64,000 nt of DNA from Nereocystis luetkeana (Eukaryota; Sar; Phaeophyceae; Laminariales; Laminariaceae), in NCBI GenBank assembly GCA_031213475.1, contig JARUPZ010000013.1:5126739-5190738 (forward strand), in the 5' to 3' direction. This document shows positions 49,501 through 58,500 of the stretch, piece after piece. Below the pieces are notes generated by a model. That model ran no database searches. It was not told the DNA's origin and worked only from the letters and a program-made list of their open reading frames with translations. Within the stretch, counting starts at the first letter, position 1. Every line of letters begins with the position of its first letter. A program made the translations under genes and the position numbers.

Positions 49501-52500
49501 TCAAATGTAAGGACCGTTGGAATACTCGAATGCAATACTTTGGAAGTTATATATTCGGGGACAAGGTGCGTATATCGGCCAGACCACCGGCGCCCGCTTA
49601 ATCCTTTTAGGAGTGCAGTCCCGTTTTCGGGGGCAAACCAGTCAAATTCCAAGTAATTTGTCCCCAGAACGGGACTGCGGTCCTAAAAGCGTCAACCTTT
49701 TTAGGACTGCAGTCCCGTTTTGGGGACAAATTCCTCAGAAAATTGAGTGGTTTGTCCCTAAAAATGGGACCTTGTCCTAAGAATGGGACTCTAGTTCCAG
49801 ATAGGGTTGACGATCCGTAAAACGTTCAGGACAGGTGGTGTACTCCTGATCTGTGTCATCGGACGCGTGTTCGCCGGTTACGCGGTCTGCATGTTTCTGG
49901 CCCGTGTTTCTAGCGCGTGTCTGCTGGGCTGTATCTTTTGCAATACACGTGCCTGCACCACATCTCTCATATATCAGCCAGGGCGGGGAAAATGAAAAAA
50001 TATAACGGCGAAAACGGAGCAACAGTCGCGACCCTGTCGGAATTGAAAACGAACTGCGTACCGGGTCGGGATTTTCGTCTGGGGTGGAATAAAAGCATGT
50101 TCGATGAATACAAGCGGTTTTCAACGTATACCCGCCCCCTGCCTTGGTTGGACTCGAGAAATAAAGTCGGGTGTCGTCTTGTTTCGTTTTTTTTTTTCCT
50201 GTTCATACTGTTTTCACGGCGGGTGTTTTCTTCTCGTATCTGCTTTGTTTTCTGCGTTCTCCGTCATTGTCTGGGCCTCCAAAAGGGTAGATGGGTGCCA
50301 TTTTTTCTTCAAGTATTCTCGTGTTCGGTCTGGTTCTCTTAAGCCACTATTTAATATATATATATATATTATATTTTATGTTTGTACATATGTTAAGAAG
50401 TTACGAGACCGGACGGCCGCGTGGACCCGCTGCTAAAGTTTAGGGCCTGTCTGGTATTCATACTTCTAAAAAGTTTTGTTACCGGTGTATTTGTCTTCTG
50501 ACAAATGGGTAACGCTTGACCCAATCACACCATCCACATGTGTAACCGAATCCAGAATCTAGCGACTTCAGGCAATACCTGGTATATATTTATTCTGCTG
50601 CTTTTGCTGTCTTGAAACGTCACCGTCCCGTAGGCTGCCTCTTTGGTACGGGATGGACGGTTCGCACGCGTGGGGTTACGTACAGTACGCTCTTCTCTGT
50701 CTCGCAAAGTAGGGAGAGTCTGTCCAATGTGACGTTTGATTGCACATATCTCTGTCCCCCGCCCTCCCCCCCCCCCTCCCCCCCCCGCCGCTCTCCGCCT
50801 ATATCACCCCTCGCATGGTCTCCCTCTCCCCCCCCCTGGTTTCCCCTTGCCCGCATCTCACTCCCTCTCCCTCCCCCTCTCCCCTTCCCTCCCTCCCTCT
50901 CCCCCCCCTTTGCCCATCTGAAGGTGGAAACGGGGACGCCGTACATGCTTTTCAAGGACGCGTGCAACAGCAAGAGCAACCAGAAGAACCTGGGGACGAT
51001 CAAATCGTCCAACCTCTGCACCGAAATCATCGAATACACCGACCCCGACGAGGTATGAAACCGTTATGATAACGATATGGTACAGCAGCAGCAGATAATT
51101 GTTGGATACCGAACAAGAAGCGAGTTCGATTGTACGATGTGCACCGGTACACATAGAAGATAATCGTACAGATTCCATATTTGATGCATTAGAAGCATAC
51201 GATACAGCAGGCAGTGTTGATATCGAACGACAACCAACTTCGATATGTACGGCACCGATGAAAAATAAAAATGGGTAGGATTTAGATATTTGGTACATGA
51301 AGCAAATAATACGGGCAGCGGTAGCGTTGGATATCGGACGAAAATCGAGTTCGACACGATGACGATACCGATAAATTAAATAATTATATTTAGGGAACGA
51401 TTTCGATGTGTGGTAATCGTCTGTCGAAGCGGTCTTTTTGCATGTGTCTCTAACACTCGGGTTTGCCAAGGGATGAAGGGCAAACCACGTTCGATGTACA
51501 GTAGGACGGCTTTATACGCAGGTTTGTTTCGTGCAACATGTCGGTTCGAAATTTCTTGTGGCTCCCTGATTCTTATGCTGCTGCTGCCGCGGTGCGCGCG
51601 GACTGCCGCATGCCTGTCTTGAAGGTGGCGGTGTGCAACCTGGCCTCGATCAGCCTTCCTGCGTTCGTCACCGCTGACGCCGGAGGCAAGCCGACCTTCG
51701 ACTTCCAACGCCTCTACGAGGTAAACCAGGGCTTTGAGCGGTGCCGCCGGCCTTAACGTGCCCAAATTCTTGCCTCCCAATTTCTCAAGTGTGTGCAGGC
51801 TTACTTCCTAATTGGTACCGTATTCCGTAGGGAATTTTAGCGGTGCCGGCCTTCGACCGCAGAGGATCTACGAAACAAACCAGATTCTTGAGTGTTACTG
51901 GGCCCTTCATTTCGAAGTTTTCTTCCCCCAAATTGTTGAGTGGTGCCGGCTTTCTGCTCCAGACTCCTCTATCGCGAGGTGTAAGCCAGATTCTTAAGTG
52001 CTGCCGGCCTTGACATCGAAATCGCTAGCTCCCAAACTAGTATGTGGTGCGGTTGGCCTCCTACTTCCAACGCCTCTACGGCTCCCTCCCTCCCTACCTC
52101 CCTCCCTCCCTCCTTCCCCCTCCCCCCCCCCCCCTCCCCCCCTCTCCCTCCCTCCCTCCGTTCCTCCGTCCCTCAGGTGACCCAAGTGGTGACGCGAAAT
52201 CTCAACCGCGTGATCAACGTTAACTTCTACCCGGTGGTGGAGGCGGAGCGGAGCAACATGCGCCACCGACCCGTCGGGCTCGGGGTGCAGGGTCTCGCAG
52301 ATGCCTTCATCATGGTGAGCTTCGACCACCCGTCTGTAACCCCTTTCAAGGCATGTGCCTTATAGCCCCTGAAGGGCGTACCTTGCAGCCCCCTCAGGGT
52401 GTGCCTCAACCACTTGAGGGCGTACCTTATCTACTTTAGGGCATGCCTTAGCCACCTTTTCCCTTTGGGGCAGATGGCTTAATCACTTATCCCTACTCTG

Positions 52501-55500
52501 GAGAAGATGCCTCCGTCATGGTAAGCTTTTCGACCATCCACTCATAACCAGGGCTGTTCACGGACTTGATCCAATCTCGCGGGTCAGGTCGGGTCGGACC
52601 GGTCCGTGATAATTTGAAAACATTCCGACCCGACCCGACCCGGCCCGGCCCGGCCCGGCCCGGCCCGGCCCGGCCCGGCCCGACCCGACCCGACCTGTGA
52701 TATTTCGAAAACAGCCTCACCCGACCCGCGGTTGGAGTCATGACCTGCTTATAACCCCCCTCCGGAGCATGCCTTAATCCGCTTAGGGCAGAGGCCTTAT
52801 CCCCTTCAAAACATGCCGTAAACCCCTTCAGTGCGTGCCGTAGGATTCCCTTTAGGTAGAACTGCACCGGACGTGTTTTTGAGACAAACTACTGGTAAGG
52901 AATGCGGGACATTTTTTTGTTATGTGGTAAAAAGGTTTTGTCGTCGGACGGACAGCTCAGAGGGGTCATCCCTGCAGTTCATGATCTACATCCCTCATGG
53001 TCAGACATATTGCTGATCTGTATGATCTGTGTGATCTATAGCTCATGTTGCCAGGTGGGAACCCTACAACGTGGTATATTCCAGCAGGATCTGTACTGTT
53101 GCAGATCCTGCACGGCCTCTCACATCGGCGTCTTATGATCTAGGACATGCTTCATGGGCTGGATATGAACTGTTACAGATCCTGCACGTGTCTCTCATAT
53201 CCGCGGCTTATGATCTGGACATGGTTCATGGGTTGGATCTGCACTATTACAGTTCCTGCACGGCCTCTCATATCGGCGGCTTATGATTTTAGACGATCTA
53301 CTGTATATCGTGATCTGTCCGGCTTCTGAACTAGTTGAGTGCTTTTTTGTTTGCAATGTTCTCAAAAGGGTTTGTGTCACCCTGGCCGATAATATAAACA
53401 CCATTCATAGGAGTATACCTGGTATAGATGTTACTGCCGAATCGGTGCTTACAAATCCGGGACACGGCGCAACTGATGCCTTTCCTTTCCCCCTCTTTCG
53501 CCCCTCCCACGTTCTCTACTACTTCCTTCCTTTTGACCATTTGTAGTTTCTTGTTTGCGTGATGCGTGTGTGTGTGTTTTTCTGAGATGCGCGTGCCACC
53601 CGTCGCCCACCCGCGCTCTCCTTACGCATTACTTCCGTTTGATCTTTTGTTTGTGTGTTCGTTTCGCGATCCTGTTTTTTTATTTTTATTTATTTTTTTC
53701 AAGATGCGTCTCCCGTTCGAGTCCGAGGGAGCCGCCAAGCTTAACAGAGATATCTTCGAGACCATCTACTTCGGTGCCGTCGAGGCCTCCGTCAAGGTCA
53801 GGGGGCGGTGGTGACGTCAGGCGTGGTGGTATTGATGGTGGTGTTGATTTTGATTGTGTTGGTGGTGGTGATGGTGGGTGCCGGGGGTGAATTTGGGTGA
53901 CGTGGGTGGTGGCGGTGGTGGTGGTGGTGGTGGTGGTGGTGGTGGTGGTGGTGGTGGTGGTGGTGGTGGTGGTGGTGGTAGTGGTGGTGGTAGTAGTGGT
54001 GGTGGTGATGGTGTTGGTGGTGGTGATAGTCGATGTCGGAGGTGATGTGGGGGATGTGGGTGTTGGTGATGGTGGTATTGGTGGTGGTGATGGTCGGTGT
54101 CAGGGGTGATGTGGGTGTTGGTTATGTTGGTGGTGTTGGTGGTGGTTGTATTGGTGGTGTTGGTTGTGTGGGTGGTGTTGGTGTTGGTGTTGGTGTTGGT
54201 GTTGGGTGTTGGTGGTGTTGGTGTTGGTTTAGGTGTTGGTGTTGGTGATAGGTGTCAGGAGTGGTGGGTGTGTTGGCGGCGGTGTGGGTTTGGGGGTTAC
54301 CATCAGTGATGGTTGTTGTCGCTGTAGCTGTTGGTGATGCTAGTGCTGGTGCTGCTGCTGCTGTTGCTGCTGCTCCCCTTCTATTGCCGTTATTACTACT
54401 GCCACTGCTACCACTGCTTCTGCTGCTGCTGCTGCTGCTGCTGCGGTTGCTGCTGCTGCTGCTACTACTACGTCTACCGTACCTACTCCAACCCCTGCTG
54501 CTGCAGTATTGCTTTTGCTGCCCCGCACATCGAAAGCCTTCTGCAGACGCCCTACCCCCCCCTCTCCGCTACCGCCGATTACTCAACTCACGACGTCGCC
54601 GCCCCCACCCCCATACCCTTGCGCTATTCCTCACGTCGTTTTTTCAGCTGGCGGAACAGCTGGGCCCGTACGAGACTTACGAGGGATCCCCCGCGTCTGA
54701 AGGACTCCTGCAGTACGACATGTGGGGTGTGACTCCGTCAGATAGATGGGACTGGGCTGGACTCAAGGTTGGTCACCCGCTGCTGAGTATGTGTTTGTGT
54801 GTTTTTGTCAGCAAGAGTTTTTTTTTTTTTCCCGGGCTTGTGCGTGACTGGGTAGGTTTTCCCTAAGTTTTTGACCTTTTTTATTTTTCTTGTTGGTGAT
54901 GGCTGTGTCGCATCGGCGGGCGACGTTGTTGTCGTACTGTTCTGGCAGCGCGTGTTGTGGTGTGTGTGTTGACGTTTTATTTTTGTAAGTGCATTTTTTT
55001 TTTCGCTTTTTAAACAATCGCATGTACTTTGCAGCTCTTTGGGAAGACCGAGGCTACAGGCCTCTTCCCCTTTTCTCCCTGCGTGCCTTCCTTTTTGTCT
55101 CGCAAAGGGCTCAACGTTCCCACTTTTGTCGGCCCAATAATCTTGCTAACTCACTCACGCTCTTGCGCTATTTATGGAGGACCATAGTAAATGAGACCTA
55201 CGGTACACACGAAAACCTATATGTTTCCCTATTTTTACTAACAATACTTGGTCCTATTTACTATGGTCCCCCGTCATAGTTTTCGACCTCATGTGTACGT
55301 GCGGATGACACGTTGGCATGTTTGCGCAGGCGAAGCTGGCGCAGCACGGCATGCGCAACTCGCTGCTCCTGGCCCCCATGCCCACGGCCTCGACCGCTCA
55401 GATTTTGGGGAACAACGAGAGCGTCGAGCCTTTCACTAGGTACGAACAGAGAGAGGGGAGGGTGGAAGGGAGAGGGGGAGAGAGGGAAATATGGAGGGAG

Positions 55501-58500
55501 GGAGGGAGGGAGGGAGGGAGCGAGGGAGCGAGGGAGTAAAACGTGTACGGGGGGGCAGGGAGGGACGAATGGGTTGAGGGAATGGGGAGGGGGAGAAGGA
55601 GTGGAAGAGAGATGGAGGGAGAAAATTAGGGAGGGAGGGAGAAGAATGTGACCGGTAGAGAGGGGGGGGGAGAAGGGGGGCCGGAAGGGGAGGAAGATAC
55701 ATTACCAAAGAACAGAGGTGAAGAGATAAGTAGGGAAATGAGTAGTTTGGGGTGTCCATTCGGTAGACACTTCTTGGAAATGTATTACCGGCGACGCGGG
55801 AGCGAAAAGACGGGGGGGGAATATGCTAAAGCCGGTGGGCGTAGGGCAGTGAGATCTAGCTCTAGGATGCAGGGTGTTGCGCGTGAAGTGACCGATCCCA
55901 TTTTTAAATCCATCTCCCGCTAGTGTTGCGTGTAGCGATAGGGTTCAAGTTCGGAACCGAAACTCCGATCTCCCTCCCCCCCTCCTCTTGCTCCATCCTA
56001 TCATATCCCCTCCGCACCCCCGCCAGCAACAATGCTGGAGTCATTCATGCCCCAATGCAATCTGCTATTTAACCCCACCCCCCCCGCACTCCTTGTCCTC
56101 TCTCTCCCCACCTTCCTCCTCTCCCCTCATCTCCCCCCCCCCTCTCTTCCGTTCCCCCCTCCTTCCTACCCCTTCTCGTCTTTCTCCTCTTCCCCCCCCC
56201 TCCCCCTTTTCTCTCTCATCCCCCCCCTCGTCCTCCTCCGCATCCCCCCCCAACCTTTTCCTTCCCCCTCTCCCCCCACCCCCTTCCCCCTGTTTGCCCC
56301 GCCCTCCCCCCGCCTCATGTCTCGTCCTCTATGTCTCTCCCCCTGCCAGCAACATGTACAACCGGAGGGTGCTGGCGGGAGAGTTTGCCGTTGTGAACAA
56401 GCACCTCTTACGAGACCTCACGCAGAGGGGCCTCTGGACTGCTGGAGTCCGAAACCAGATCATCGCCGACCAGGGTTCGGTGCAGAACGTTGACATCCCG
56501 CAGGATCTCAAGGTAAACCGTTCCGCGCGGTCCCGTGCTCTCTATCTCTCTCTTTCTCTTTGTTCGTGTTTCGCCGTGTTCTCTAGTTTGTGTCGAGTCA
56601 TGCTGTGTTCTATCCCTATCCACAATTTGTAGATTCGCTAGTAACTGTAGTGCCGACAAATGTGACGGAGGGAAAAACGCCTGCGGTAACTGAAACTCGA
56701 GAAGGGGAAAGTATCCGGCCCTGCAAGATTCACTGGCCCGATACCGTCGCGGCCAACTCATCATGATGTGCGTTGCGATACAACGGCCCCACTGCACCTG
56801 GCACGGATACCTTTCAGATGTATACCTGTTGACGCGCCCCACGTGCATGCCCCCCGGCCCTCGCCGTTCCCCTTCAGGATCTGTACAAGACGGTGTGGGA
56901 AATCAAGCAGAAGGTGGTCATCGATATGGCAGCGGAGCGGGGGGCGTTTATCTGCCAGTCTCAGTCTATGAACGTGCACATGGCCGATCCCACTCAGGTA
57001 AGGCGTGGGGGTGAGGTGTGAATGTTGAGGGGTGAGGCTGTAGGAGTACTTTGGGCGGCGATGATGGTGATGGTCATGGTGTTGGTGTTGGTGTTGGTGT
57101 TGGTGTTGGTTTTGTTTGGTGCCGTTGTAGTGATGGTGATGGTGATGGTGTTGGTGTTGGTGTTGGTTTGGTGTTGGTTTTGGTGTTGGTGTTGATGTGG
57201 GTGTTAGTGTTGGTGTAGGTGTTGGTGTCGGTGTTGGTGTTGGTATAGTGCTGGTGTTGGTGTTGGTGTTGGTGTTGGCGTTGGTGTTGGTGTTGTTGTC
57301 GTTGTCGTTGTTGGTGTTGGTTTTGTTGGTGTGGTGTGGTGTTGGTGTTGATGCTAGTATTGGTGTTGGTATTAGTATTGGTGTTGGTGAAGGTGTAGTC
57401 GTAGGTGTTGGTGTTGGTTTAGTTGTTGGTGTAGGTGTTGGTGTAGGTATCGGTGTTGGTGTTGGTGCCTGTGTTGATGTATGGTGTTGGTGTTGATGTT
57501 GATGTTGTCGTCGTTGTTGTTGACACTGTCTTTGTTGTTGTTGATGATGTTCCATGTGTGTGTTTTCGTTTTTTTTTTTCGTGTTTCGCCACACAGGGCA
57601 AGCTTACCTCGATGCACTTCTACGCGTGGAAGAAGGGCCTGAAGACGGGCATGTACTACCTCCGCACCAAGCCGAGGGCGCACGCCATCCAGTTCACCGT
57701 TGACCAGGAGGTTAGTTTCGACTATTACACACCTCGGATAGGGAGATCATGATCTAGACAATCTAGACCCTAACCCGCCTTTGTGATATTTTGTGCCGGA
57801 TGTGCATATCACAGATCCTAGCCTGCCGTTGTGAGATGATGTGCAGGGTGTGCATCTATTGTACAGGTCCAACTCAAGAAACACGTTCTACAGTAGATTG
57901 CGCAGGTTGCCTGGTTATCACTCGGAAACATGAGCTGTAGATCATACAAATTATAAATATGGCTTGCTCTACACGATTTACCGTAGATCATGAAGTCGGA
58001 GATCCTGAAGTGGGAATCGATGCTGTGTCCTACAGTAGGTGCGGACTAGAACCGCCTGGAGGGGGGTCAATTATGTGTTCGACTCGTTCAGCATTGCCGT
58101 GGACCCGCTGCTACTTGGGTGTAGTGGTAAAATGATTAGTAGTCGGCCCACTAAACAACGAAAGGAGCTGTTCGACGTGGGCTGGATCAACAAATTACTG
58201 TCGCTGTTTGTACTGCTGCCTGCTCACACTGTCGCTATCTAGGTGGGTAATTAACTACGTGGGGAACCAGAAGGGGGGGGGGGGTGTCGACAAAAAGGGC
58301 GGTTTGCTAGAGCTATATGCGTTGGCTGGAGTTGATTCCACTTGATGGCTACCTGGTAGTTATGAGTTGGGCGTGGCGACGTCTGCCGATTGCTTGACAT
58401 CATTTTTCTCTCTCGTATTTACTAACAAATGATACATTCTGAAAGCGGCAAATGCGCCGGCAAAACACGAACACGCCGCCGAACTCGCTAAGCTGCCGCA

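Noticed and set aside
56800-56840. Exon 18 acceptor echo (CCTTTCAGATGTATACC)
   Set aside because: Resemblance to CCCTTCAGGATCTGTACA covers under 20 bases, too little to separate from chance.
56761-57594. 277-residue minus-strand frame rich in His-Gln-Thr-Pro
   Set aside because: It is the translation of the TTGGTG array in R1 intron 18 and overlaps exon 18 on the opposite strand.
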